From positions 3,720,001 to 3,784,000 of the forward strand of contig NC_019966.1 of NCBI RefSeq assembly GCF_000328565.1: DNA of 64,000 nt. Direction: 5' to 3'. Below the pieces are notes generated by a model that saw only the letters and a program-made list of their open reading frames with translations, was not told the DNA's origin and searched no databases. The stretch is from Mycobacterium sp. JS623 (lineage in GTDB: Bacteria; Actinomycetota; Actinomycetes; Mycobacteriales; Mycobacteriaceae). This document shows, in pieces, positions 1-7,896 of this stretch (positions are counted from its first letter, which is position 1; every line of letters starts with the position of its first letter). The position numbers and the translations under genes were made by a program.

Positions 1-833
1 TCTATCACCAGATCAGGGCGGCCCTCGAGCAACGCCCCCAGCGGATTTACATGGAGGACCAGTATCTCGTTGCCGACGAGCCCATGGGCGGCCTCGCATC
101 GATGCTTTCCCTACTCGAAACCCGGGTACGCGCACCCGATTTCCAGAAGCTCATCATCCTTTGCACACGGATTGAAGAGATCGATGAGGAGATGAAGGGG
201 CTTGCGGCGGCGCACCGGCGGCGTTTCATCGGCCAACTCGCGGCAGCAGGCGGTGACAAAGTGGTCATCTGTCAATACAAGTCGAACGCCGCACTCGGAT
301 CCGGAATCCAACCACCCGATAAGTCACCCTTCTACGTGCACTCCAAGTCGTGGATATTCGACGACGAGCTGGCCATCATCGGATCGGCGAACTGCAACCG
401 GCGCGGATACAGCCATGACAGTGAACTCGACATCGGCGTCTATGACGCCCGCTCGTCGTTAGTTCGCGATCTGCGGGCCCGGATCTGGCTCCGGCGGTTG
501 AACACCGAGTCCGTTCGAACCCCGTTGACACCGGCCGATGTTGCGGACTTCAACGCCGCGGCCAAGTTCTGGGAGCGGCCGGCTGAGTTCGGCTTGCCGA
601 TCGAAAACCATCGAATTGGTATCGACAAATTCGTACGGTCGAAGACCGCCTTCTCGATACCCGAGGCATATGCGCCCCTGCTGGCTGCCATCGCACGGGC
701 AAATCCCAATGTGAGCACGAAAGACCGACTCATGTGGGACCTCATCGTGGACCCCGAGGGTACGTGCGGATCGTGTGCAGCGCCGTCCACGTCGCGTGAG
801 GCGCGTGAGGCAATTTTGGTTGGGAGTGTGTGA
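1..833 (+). CDS. Phospholipase D-like protein, 3' part only
   Basis: The reading frame is open from the left edge, so the N-terminus lies outside the window; an internal ATG at 51 is not the start. A C-terminal HKD motif is complete: HSKSWIFDD followed by GSANCNRRG (HxKx4Dx6GSxN), which in the PLD superfamily forms half of a phosphodiester-cleaving active site. RIYMEDQYL at the edge matches RLIYLEDQYLW in the two PLD paralogues at 44097-47217, so the missing part probably holds the first HKD. The last residues and the stop are supplied by the left end of the 967-bp repeat, and the TGA overlaps the next ATG. That tight junction suggests co-transcription with the peptidase genes downstream. The family assignment is solid; the substrate (phospholipid, nucleic acid or other) is not known. 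Confidence 0.85.
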   Translation, partial: YHQIRAALEQRPQRIYMEDQYLVADEPMGGLASMLSLLETRVRAPDFQKLIILCTRIEEIDEEMKGLAAAHRRRFIGQLAAAGGDKVVICQYKSNAALGSGIQPPDKSPFYVHSKSWIFDDELAIIGSANCNRRGYSHDSELDIGVYDARSSLVRDLRARIWLRRLNTESVRTPLTPADVADFNAAAKFWERPAEFGLPIENHRIGIDKFVRSKTAFSIPEAYAPLLAAIARANPNVSTKDRLMWDLIVDPEGTCGSCAAPSTSREAREAILVGSV

Positions 834-1785
834 TGAGTGTTGTTGCTGAGTCGCCGGTTTTCGCGGCACCGCAGAACGCCGAGATGGATGCTGCGGGCTG
901 GCCGATCCGGGAGGATGTTTTCGCCGAAACCTTCGACGAGGCCGACGAATACCCGTTGCTCACCGACGAGGACACCCCAGAACCCGAGCTCGACGAAACC
1001 TATTGGCCCGGCGAGACGATCGAGCCCGAATGGGCCGACTACGTCGGCGAAGACGCCAACGACGAGTACTACCAGCACGACCACACCGAAACAGCCGACG
1101 AATTCTACGAACACGAACCAGCCTCCGAAACAGACCAATTCGAAGAAGCCGGCGACGTAGAAGCCGCCGAATTCGACACCCTCGATGAAGCCGGCCTCGA
1201 TCACGAAGCCTTCCCCTCCGGTCTGGTACTCACCGCCCGACCCGGCCCCACCAGCCAAGGCGAAGAACACTGGGACCCCAACAACACCGGCCTGCCCCTG
1301 TATGACACCGGCCCGAACGTACGGAAACAAAAACTTTCCGCCAACTTCACCGTGGCCGAACTCGTCACCAGCGGCGGACGCCCCGCCGACCGCGCCCGCA
1401 TCTCCCCCGCACTGGTGGCATGCCTGCAAGCCATCCGCGACCGAGCCGGCCGACCCGTCAAAATCGGCTCCGGCTACCGATCCTGGGCCAACAACGTGGC
1501 CCTCTACCGCGCCCGCGGCAAGAAACCAACCCTAAGCCGACACTGCAGCGGCCAAGCAGCCGACATCACCATCGCCGGACTCAACGGCATGCAGATCGCC
1601 AAACTCGCCATCGACGCCTACGGCAACAACATCGGTATCGGAATCGCGAAAACCTTCGCCCACATCGACGTCCGCGGCCGACCCGACACCTGGACCTACT
1701 TCACCGGCCACCAAAACACCACCACCCTCAACGAAATCAACCAATACCGAGCCAACCGCACCACCCCACCCACACCAACACCAAC
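819..1785 (+). repeat. 967-bp direct repeat, copy 1
   Basis: This copy begins at GTTGGGAGTGTGTGATGAGT, taking in the ribosome binding site and start of the gene at 833, and ends inside the Pro-Thr linker. It matches copy 2 (3701-4667; offset exactly 2882) at every position I compared except 1528 (A here, C at 4410), which is the third base of a proline codon. It encodes about 317 residues. Copies this similar imply recent duplication or continuing gene conversion. Confidence 0.95.
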
Positions 1786-3682
1786 ACCAACACCCACACC
1801 AACACCGATTGGGTCCGTCAGCGCGGACCGCAAAGTCGTTGAGAACCTGGCGCTGCTGCGCACTCACGTGGGCACTCCGCCGGACCTGTTGCTCGAGTGG
1901 AACAACATGTCGCACCCATCGGTCGTTGACGTGGTCGTGCACCTGCACGGATACGCAGGCCAGGGCAAGGCAATGAACATCCAAACTCACAAGAAACCAA
2001 TCAGCGGGCTGAACTTCGCCGACCCTGACCATCCCGATGTCATCGGCCGCACCTCACCCACGCTGTTCGTCTTGCCCCGCGGGCATCATCAGCCCGCGAG
2101 CAGCTACGGATACAACGAAGCGCGCTATACCTTCCCGGCGCTCGTGAAACCTGGTGCACTGCAACAGCTGATCGACGAATCCCTTGCGGTGTTCGCCCAA
2201 ACGACAGGGGTGACGGTCAGGCAGGGCCGACTCATTCTCACCGCACACTCCGGCGGCGGAGCAGCGTTGATGGCGATCCTGGCTCACACCGACCCCGATG
2301 AGGTGCACGTGTTCGATGGGTTGTACAGCGATCCGACCAACCTCATCAAATGGGCCAGTCGACGCATGGCGTCGAGTTCGGCAGCGCTTCGTGCGTTGTA
2401 CCGGCCATATCCCAAGTCCGCCGCGAGGTCCGCCCCGTGGGTGAACGCGCGAAACAATGAACAAGTCGCACGCGCGATTGCGGCTATCGGCTCGCCGAGA
2501 TTCCGGGTGGAACAAACGACCGTGGAGCACAACCAGATTCCACGTCGCTTCGGTTGGCGACTGCTGGCTGATCCCTCAGCAGACCTTCCGGGCGCGGCAT
2601 CCTCATCCGAGATCGAATCCGAAGCCGACGATGAATCGTGGGTGCTGCAAGAAGGTGACGGCGAGTATTGGGGCGAGCTGGACACGGAAGACCTTCCCGA
2701 TGAGTCGGAAGATCAAATGGGGTTCGGCGAGGATGAAACTGGCTATTACAGTGCAGAATTCGACGCCGACGTGTTCCAAGCCGTCGGTTCGGCGAAGACT
2801 GTACAGATTTCCGACTATCCGCGATATGCCACCGGTGTCGGCGATCTACGCCCAGACCAGGTGGCAGATATGCGCGCGCTGTGCAACGAGATTGTGTTTG
2901 CATTGCGCGCAAATCAACAGGTGAGTGCGCTGGTCGAGGGGTTCGCCGACTTCGACGCCAAGGGCCGGGACTTTGAACAACAGGTCAGCATCGACCGGGC
3001 TATCAGTGCGCGCAACTTCATCGTTGAGGAAGTCCACCGACTCGCGCCGGCCAACGGTCTCGGTGACGAGGCGTTGCGCCGGTTCTCCATCCAGGTCGCA
3101 GCGTTCGGTTCAAGGCGTCCGACCGTGGCGAGACCGCAGAACGAGGATGAGCGCCGCCAGAATCGTCGGATTCACATCATTCTGCAGAGCATCCCGGTGC
3201 CGCCTACGCCTACATCGTTCGATCAAGCGTTGGATCAAGCGCAACGTGCCTTACCGCGCATCACGAGGCCCGGCCCTCAACGTCGCCTGACGTGCATGCT
3301 CGCCAAGCTCCGTGACTCCCGAACTGCCGATGGCTACTTCTCGTATGACGCGCTCAGGATGTTCCCCGGCAGCGCCGGTTGGCCGTCGATGTCGCCCGCA
3401 CAGTTCGACCTGATGGTCAGGTCTACCACTGTGCACGTGCGGCCGCAGATTCAGACGCTGGCCGCGGCGGCCCGCGACGACGGCGAGATGGCCACTCAGT
3501 TGGAACTGTTGGACGACAACATCGGTCGCAACATATTCAACTTCGAGTCCCAGCTTGTCGGCGACAGCAGTACGGGCACGCTGATGCGCACGTTCAACGC
3601 GACGATTGGACGGCTGCAGATGGACCCCAAGTCGATTCTTTCCCGCTACGCCGGCTACGCGCGGATTCGTCATGACCAGTAG
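833..3682 (+). CDS. Multidomain M15 peptidase / alpha-beta hydrolase-like / OmpA-like protein
   Basis: 949 residues from ATG 833, preceded by GGGAG six bases upstream; a GTG at 830 is possible but too close to that site. No signal peptide. Order: acidic Asp/Glu/Tyr/Trp-rich region (about 32-120); M15_3-type peptidase (about 165-292) with SRHCSGQAAD and AHIDVRG giving candidate zinc ligands His237, Asp244 and His277; a Pro-Thr repeat (310-326); a hydrolase-like domain (330-575) with AHSGGG (Ser473) and possible His566; a second acidic patch (590-645); an OmpA-like domain (about 655-790) ending RRQNRRIHI; and an unassigned tail. M15 enzymes cut peptidoglycan peptides and OmpA-like domains bind peptidoglycan. 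The first 317 residues are identical to the next protein. The hydrolase domain is inferred from one motif only. Probable role: envelope-degrading effector or lysin. Confidence 0.8.
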   Translation: MSVVAESPVFAAPQNAEMDAAGWPIREDVFAETFDEADEYPLLTDEDTPEPELDETYWPGETIEPEWADYVGEDANDEYYQHDHTETADEFYEHEPASETDQFEEAGDVEAAEFDTLDEAGLDHEAFPSGLVLTARPGPTSQGEEHWDPNNTGLPLYDTGPNVRKQKLSANFTVAELVTSGGRPADRARISPALVACLQAIRDRAGRPVKIGSGYRSWANNVALYRARGKKPTLSRHCSGQAADITIAGLNGMQIAKLAIDAYGNNIGIGIAKTFAHIDVRGRPDTWTYFTGHQNTTTLNEINQYRANRTTPPTPTPTPTPTPTPIGSVSADRKVVENLALLRTHVGTPPDLLLEWNNMSHPSVVDVVVHLHGYAGQGKAMNIQTHKKPISGLNFADPDHPDVIGRTSPTLFVLPRGHHQPASSYGYNEARYTFPALVKPGALQQLIDESLAVFAQTTGVTVRQGRLILTAHSGGGAALMAILAHTDPDEVHVFDGLYSDPTNLIKWASRRMASSSAALRALYRPYPKSAARSAPWVNARNNEQVARAIAAIGSPRFRVEQTTVEHNQIPRRFGWRLLADPSADLPGAASSSEIESEADDESWVLQEGDGEYWGELDTEDLPDESEDQMGFGEDETGYYSAEFDADVFQAVGSAKTVQISDYPRYATGVGDLRPDQVADMRALCNEIVFALRANQQVSALVEGFADFDAKGRDFEQQVSIDRAISARNFIVEEVHRLAPANGLGDEALRRFSIQVAAFGSRRPTVARPQNEDERRQNRRIHIILQSIPVPPTPTSFDQALDQAQRALPRITRPGPQRRLTCMLAKLRDSRTADGYFSYDALRMFPGSAGWPSMSPAQFDLMVRSTTVHVRPQIQTLAAAARDDGEMATQLELLDDNIGRNIFNFESQLVGDSSTGTLMRTFNATIGRLQMDPKSILSRYAGYARIRHDQ

Positions 3683-3700
3683 ACCGTTGGCCCGATCATC

Positions 3701-4667
3701 GTTGGGAGTGTGTGATGAGTGTTGTTGCTGAGTCGCCGGTTTTCGCGGCACCGCAGAACGCCGAGATGGATGCTGCGGGCTGGCCGATCCGGGAGGATGT
3801 TTTCGCCGAAACCTTCGACGAGGCCGACGAATACCCGTTGCTCACCGACGAGGACACCCCAGAACCCGAGCTCGACGAAACCTATTGGCCCGGCGAGACG
3901 ATCGAGCCCGAATGGGCCGACTACGTCGGCGAAGACGCCAACGACGAGTACTACCAGCACGACCACACCGAAACAGCCGACGAATTCTACGAACACGAAC
4001 CAGCCTCCGAAACAGACCAATTCGAAGAAGCCGGCGACGTAGAAGCCGCCGAATTCGACACCCTCGATGAAGCCGGCCTCGATCACGAAGCCTTCCCCTC
4101 CGGTCTGGTACTCACCGCCCGACCCGGCCCCACCAGCCAAGGCGAAGAACACTGGGACCCCAACAACACCGGCCTGCCCCTGTATGACACCGGCCCGAAC
4201 GTACGGAAACAAAAACTTTCCGCCAACTTCACCGTGGCCGAACTCGTCACCAGCGGCGGACGCCCCGCCGACCGCGCCCGCATCTCCCCCGCACTGGTGG
4301 CATGCCTGCAAGCCATCCGCGACCGAGCCGGCCGACCCGTCAAAATCGGCTCCGGCTACCGATCCTGGGCCAACAACGTGGCCCTCTACCGCGCCCGCGG
4401 CAAGAAACCCACCCTAAGCCGACACTGCAGCGGCCAAGCAGCCGACATCACCATCGCCGGACTCAACGGCATGCAGATCGCCAAACTCGCCATCGACGCC
4501 TACGGCAACAACATCGGTATCGGAATCGCGAAAACCTTCGCCCACATCGACGTCCGCGGCCGACCCGACACCTGGACCTACTTCACCGGCCACCAAAACA
4601 CCACCACCCTCAACGAAATCAACCAATACCGAGCCAACCGCACCACCCCACCCACACCAACACCAAC
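3701..4667 (+). repeat. 967-bp direct repeat, copy 2
   Basis: Second copy of the module at 819-1785. The left junction follows the stop of the preceding gene by about 20 bases. The right junction falls in the Pro-Thr linker: copy 1 continues with more ACCAAC units, while this copy switches to GAAAACGACAG and a different C-terminal coding region. The module therefore carries its own ribosome binding site, start codon, acidic region, M15 domain and linker as one exchangeable unit. Confidence 0.95.
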
Positions 4668-5703
4668 GAAAACGACAGATCGTTCAGCGGGAGTGGTACG
4701 CCGGGGAACGTTCAGCAAGTGCACCGGCAAGGCGCAACCCGGCGCCAGCGCGATGGCCGAACAATGGAAGCGGCTTACCGGTCGAAAGGCCGGAATCTAC
4801 AACTGCCGCCAGACCACGTTCGGCACCCCATCGCTGCACGGCGAGGGTCGATCGATCGATCTGTACGCGAACGTCAACGATTCGGCGCAGCGTGTTCAGG
4901 CCGAGGCCTACATCGCGTGGCTGGTGACCAATGCCGTTGAGCTGCAGGTGGCATACCTCATCTGGAATCGGAGGCAATGGAGCTGGAAGAACCGCGCGAA
5001 GGGTTGGCAGCCGTACGGCGGCAGTAATCCGCACACGGACCACATCCACGTCGACCTCTCTTGGGAAGGCGCCCTCACGCCCAGTCCGCTCTTCGCGGGG
5101 CCGGTTCCCGGCGTCGGATCTATGTCACCGATGCCCCCACAGCCCGACAAGCCGCATGAGTGTACGGGCTGCTCGAAACCGCATGCGCGCAAGCTGCCGG
5201 CTCATGTAACCGCATTCGTAGAGAAGTATCGCGCCGAGGCAAAGGCAAGTGAAGTTCAAAGCGGGATTCCGTGGCTTGTCATATTGGGCCAGGCGGCCCT
5301 CGAATCCGGTTGGGGCAGAAGCATGTGCGCTCCGAACAACCTTTTCGGGATCAAGGCGAAGACCACGATGCCCGAGTCGAAACGCAAGTTGTGCCAGACC
5401 AAGGAAGTTCACAAGTCCCCCGATGTCCGCCACTACCCCGAGGTGATCTCCGTGACGCCGCGGCCGGACGGGCAATACACCTATGTCGTGCGGGATTGGT
5501 TCCGTTCATACGCGTCGGCGACAGAGGCATTCAGCGATCACGCGAAGGTACTTCAGCACAAGCGATATGCGAAGGCATTCGCACACAAGGACGATCCGTA
5601 CGCCTTCGCCCGCGAGGTGGCTGCGGGCGGCTACGCGACCGGACCCGACTACTTCAAAGGGCTCAGTGGCGTCATGAAGCTTATCGAGACAGTTCCCGAG
5701 TAG
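3715..5703 (+). CDS. Triple-domain peptidoglycan hydrolase (M15 / HxDHxHVD domain / glucosaminidase)
   Basis: 662 residues from ATG 3715, with GGGAG just upstream as in its twin. Residues 1-317 duplicate the preceding protein (acidic region and M15_3-like domain with intact metal ligands). After the Pro-Thr linker the protein diverges. About 325-450 is a second hydrolase-like domain with HTDHIHVDLSW and HGEGRSIDLY, of the type found in mycobacterial and phage cell-wall hydrolases. About 495-660 is a glucosaminidase-like domain with AALESGWGRS (candidate catalytic Glu530) and NNLFGIKA. CTGC near 455 adds a Cys pair. No signal peptide or membrane segment is visible. Such an enzyme could cut both stem peptides and glycan strands. 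It shares strand and spacing with its neighbours and is probably in one operon with them. Domain families are firm; the biological role is inferred. Confidence 0.82.
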   Translation: MSVVAESPVFAAPQNAEMDAAGWPIREDVFAETFDEADEYPLLTDEDTPEPELDETYWPGETIEPEWADYVGEDANDEYYQHDHTETADEFYEHEPASETDQFEEAGDVEAAEFDTLDEAGLDHEAFPSGLVLTARPGPTSQGEEHWDPNNTGLPLYDTGPNVRKQKLSANFTVAELVTSGGRPADRARISPALVACLQAIRDRAGRPVKIGSGYRSWANNVALYRARGKKPTLSRHCSGQAADITIAGLNGMQIAKLAIDAYGNNIGIGIAKTFAHIDVRGRPDTWTYFTGHQNTTTLNEINQYRANRTTPPTPTPTKTTDRSAGVVRRGTFSKCTGKAQPGASAMAEQWKRLTGRKAGIYNCRQTTFGTPSLHGEGRSIDLYANVNDSAQRVQAEAYIAWLVTNAVELQVAYLIWNRRQWSWKNRAKGWQPYGGSNPHTDHIHVDLSWEGALTPSPLFAGPVPGVGSMSPMPPQPDKPHECTGCSKPHARKLPAHVTAFVEKYRAEAKASEVQSGIPWLVILGQAALESGWGRSMCAPNNLFGIKAKTTMPESKRKLCQTKEVHKSPDVRHYPEVISVTPRPDGQYTYVVRDWFRSYASATEAFSDHAKVLQHKRYAKAFAHKDDPYAFAREVAAGGYATGPDYFKGLSGVMKLIETVPE

Positions 5704-5727
5704 ATCGACCGCCTACAGGAGAGACAC

Positions 5728-6255
5728 ATGGCGACAGTGTCGATAACAACCAACGACGGCAAACTCAGCCATCCGTCGGCTGCTCTCGAGGTCAGCGCGA
5801 CCAACCCGAGGTACAACCAACCCGCGTTGCGCGTGCACCAGGCCGGCACACGGGGCGGAGCGGCGTCGATCAGGATCGACGACCCCAACCCGGACATCGA
5901 GTTCGTCGAGACCGATACGGCCAACCCCGATCCTTCCGCCGGAAAGTTCGAGATAGCCGTCCAAGACGACCTGCTTCAGATCAATGGCCGCCGGAAAACA
6001 GTTGACCCGAACCTCAAGGGATTCGACACGATGCTGGTGTTCCAGCGTCCCGCAGCTGGTGGCAACGCCGGCTTCGGGTTCCGAGAAGCCAAACAGTTCA
6101 AGAAGTTCGGTGAGGGACATGGCGCCATCGTGATCGCGAATAGCTCCCTAGCCCCGACCTCGAATGTCCCCGGCGCCGGAATTCTCTACGTCGAGGCCGG
6201 GGCGCTGATGTATCGCGGGTCGAACGGCACCGTGACCGCGATCGCACCCGCATAG
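5728..6255 (+). CDS. Small protein with phage tail-fibre-like C-terminus
   Basis: 175 residues. AGGAGA lies about seven bases before the ATG and the gene sits 24 nt after the preceding stop, so co-expression is likely. The C-terminal segment (GAGILYVEAGALMYRG then NGTVTAIAPA) resembles the end of phage tail fibre or other structural proteins that display a short beta-rich tip. The N-terminal half (HPSAALEVSATNP, PALRVHQAG, GAASIRIDD) looks like a beta-helix or tail-spike repeat. No signal peptide and no catalytic motif. I do not recognise a named family. It could be an attachment or spike protein for the hydrolases around it, or a phage-derived structural relic. Confidence 0.65.
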   Translation: MATVSITTNDGKLSHPSAALEVSATNPRYNQPALRVHQAGTRGGAASIRIDDPNPDIEFVETDTANPDPSAGKFEIAVQDDLLQINGRRKTVDPNLKGFDTMLVFQRPAAGGNAGFGFREAKQFKKFGEGHGAIVIANSSLAPTSNVPGAGILYVEAGALMYRGSNGTVTAIAPA

Positions 6256-6282
6256 CACGACCGTTTTTCGAAGGAGAAGCCG

Positions 6283-7881
6283 ATGACAATACAGAACCCC
6301 GAAGCCATCCTCGAGGCCGAAGCCGTTCGCGACAGGACCACTTCGAGCTTCATCTGGCCGTTGGGCCACACGAAAGTACCCGATGAGATGAACACGTCAT
6401 TCGGACCGCGCATCGATGCAGACCGATGGGACTTCCATGACGGAATCGACTTGCCCGCCGCGGTTGGCACCCCTGTCCATGCGATGGCCTCAGGCATTGT
6501 CTACCGCGCCGGACCTGCGGACAAGACCGGCGCCCGCGGGTACGGGTCCACGCACGTTGTACTGCGAGTCACGGATCCGAACGACAACATGAAAAACCTG
6601 TATCTCGTCTATCTGCATCTCGATAGCATCGCGGAGGGAATCGTCGCTGGCGCCGAGATCGATCAGGGAGATGTGATCGGAAGGGTCGGTCAAGAAGACG
6701 CTACCTATCCGCATTTGCATGTTGAATTCCGCAAATCGAGGGCGACGCAACCGAACAGCCGACACCCTTTGCACTATCTGCCGTACGCCGACAGCGCGAA
6801 CTTCACCAACCTTCGCGCAGACCGCTGCAACTTCTACCAGCACAATGGCCAAAAGCGGGCGGTGCGCCTGCGTTTCGATGTCACCAACCGCCAAGAAGGC
6901 GACGTGCAAGGCATCGAAGTGGAGCTGCAAGGCTCCACTGGCACAGGGGTGGCGCCGCGAACCCTGCACGTGGACTTCGACGACCGCAACACCATTGTCA
7001 GCAACAAAGGCGACCAACACGCCTTCAACAGCGAGGGAGTCGCCGTTGAGGGGTACCAGAAATCGAACTTGAAGGGCGAGTCGCTCCACGACTTGCAGTA
7101 CGGCGTCATCATCAAAGATGTCGCCCCGACATTCAAGAAGGCACGGCTGAAGGTACTGTGTTCGCGCGGTCATGAATCGGCGTACAAGGAACTCGGGTTA
7201 CCCGAGCTCACGTCGAATGAACACGCCGTCCACAATGCGGCTGATTTCGAGGACGAGGCCTTTCCGCCGCCTGGTTGGCAGCGGCACGTGACGGCGCCAA
7301 ACGTGTCTCGGCGGGATGCAGCGGCCGCACTCAACGGACGATGGGGTCTACTCTGCCAGGATCTCAAGAGCGAACCGCGAGACCTGCTCCGCGCCGGGCT
7401 TCGATTCCCATTGCACGCACGCACGTCTGCGCGCCCGATGTCATGGCGCCTTGCCGCGGACATCCGGGTCGCGGAACTCAAGATGGACGCAGACCGGGAG
7501 ATCTACCCTTTGGCGTTCCTGGCGTGCGAGGACATCGTGGCGGCGGCGTGTATCCGCAAGGTGCCGACCGATGCGGGCGACAGGTTCGTGGCTGGCGTCG
7601 TCATCCGCGGCACGGACGGATTCTTCAGGCAGAGAATCGATGTCGTCGAAGGCCTGCTAAGCGAGAACGTCCTTGTCAGGCAGGAACTCGAGTTAGTGCG
7701 GATCGGGACACGCCAGACGACCGCCATCCTCAGATCGGGAAGCAAGGTGGTGGCACGTATCAACGGTGATACGACGACTGTCGAGCCCGACGCCTGTTCG
7801 GTGGGGATACTGCACAGGCACAATGGTCTGGAGGCAACGCTGCATTTCGATCAGCTGCTCATCACCGAGGCGCCGCGATAG
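6283..7881 (+). CDS. M23 family metallopeptidase with C-terminal beta-sandwich-like domain
   Basis: 532 residues. AAGGAG is placed correctly before ATG 6283, and the gene follows the tail-fibre-like gene by 27 nt. About residues 20-165 form a LytM/M23 domain with all expected zinc motifs: HDGIDLPAAVGTPV, YLVYLHLDS and YPHLHVEFR. Such domains are endopeptidases that cut peptidoglycan cross-bridges or stem peptides. About residues 170-320 are unassigned. From about 325 on, FEDEAFPPPGW opens a region that looks like a jelly-roll or choice-of-anchor domain, possibly for binding a polymer. The N-terminus (MTIQNPEAILEAEAV) has no signal peptide, unusual for a secreted M23 enzyme but shared with the neighbouring hydrolases. 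It ends the + strand cluster; the next gene converges on it. Confidence 0.82.
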   Translation: MTIQNPEAILEAEAVRDRTTSSFIWPLGHTKVPDEMNTSFGPRIDADRWDFHDGIDLPAAVGTPVHAMASGIVYRAGPADKTGARGYGSTHVVLRVTDPNDNMKNLYLVYLHLDSIAEGIVAGAEIDQGDVIGRVGQEDATYPHLHVEFRKSRATQPNSRHPLHYLPYADSANFTNLRADRCNFYQHNGQKRAVRLRFDVTNRQEGDVQGIEVELQGSTGTGVAPRTLHVDFDDRNTIVSNKGDQHAFNSEGVAVEGYQKSNLKGESLHDLQYGVIIKDVAPTFKKARLKVLCSRGHESAYKELGLPELTSNEHAVHNAADFEDEAFPPPGWQRHVTAPNVSRRDAAAALNGRWGLLCQDLKSEPRDLLRAGLRFPLHARTSARPMSWRLAADIRVAELKMDADREIYPLAFLACEDIVAAACIRKVPTDAGDRFVAGVVIRGTDGFFRQRIDVVEGLLSENVLVRQELELVRIGTRQTTAILRSGSKVVARINGDTTTVEPDACSVGILHRHNGLEATLHFDQLLITEAPR

Positions 7882-7896
7882 ATGGCTGGTGCGCAG

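Noticed and set aside
440..1429. Long minus-strand frame with Gly/Ala/Val-rich translation resembling a PE_PGRS protein; repeated at 3670-4311
   Set aside because: It is the exact antisense of the acidic/M15 coding region, whose codon pattern forces a Gly-rich shadow. The + strand has the ribosome binding site and the catalytic motifs.
1770..1815. ACCAAC-type short tandem repeat as a CRISPR or phase-variation tract
   Set aside because: It is an in-frame Pro-Thr linker of hexamer units with no spacer structure; length changes would keep the frame, so no on/off switching is expected.
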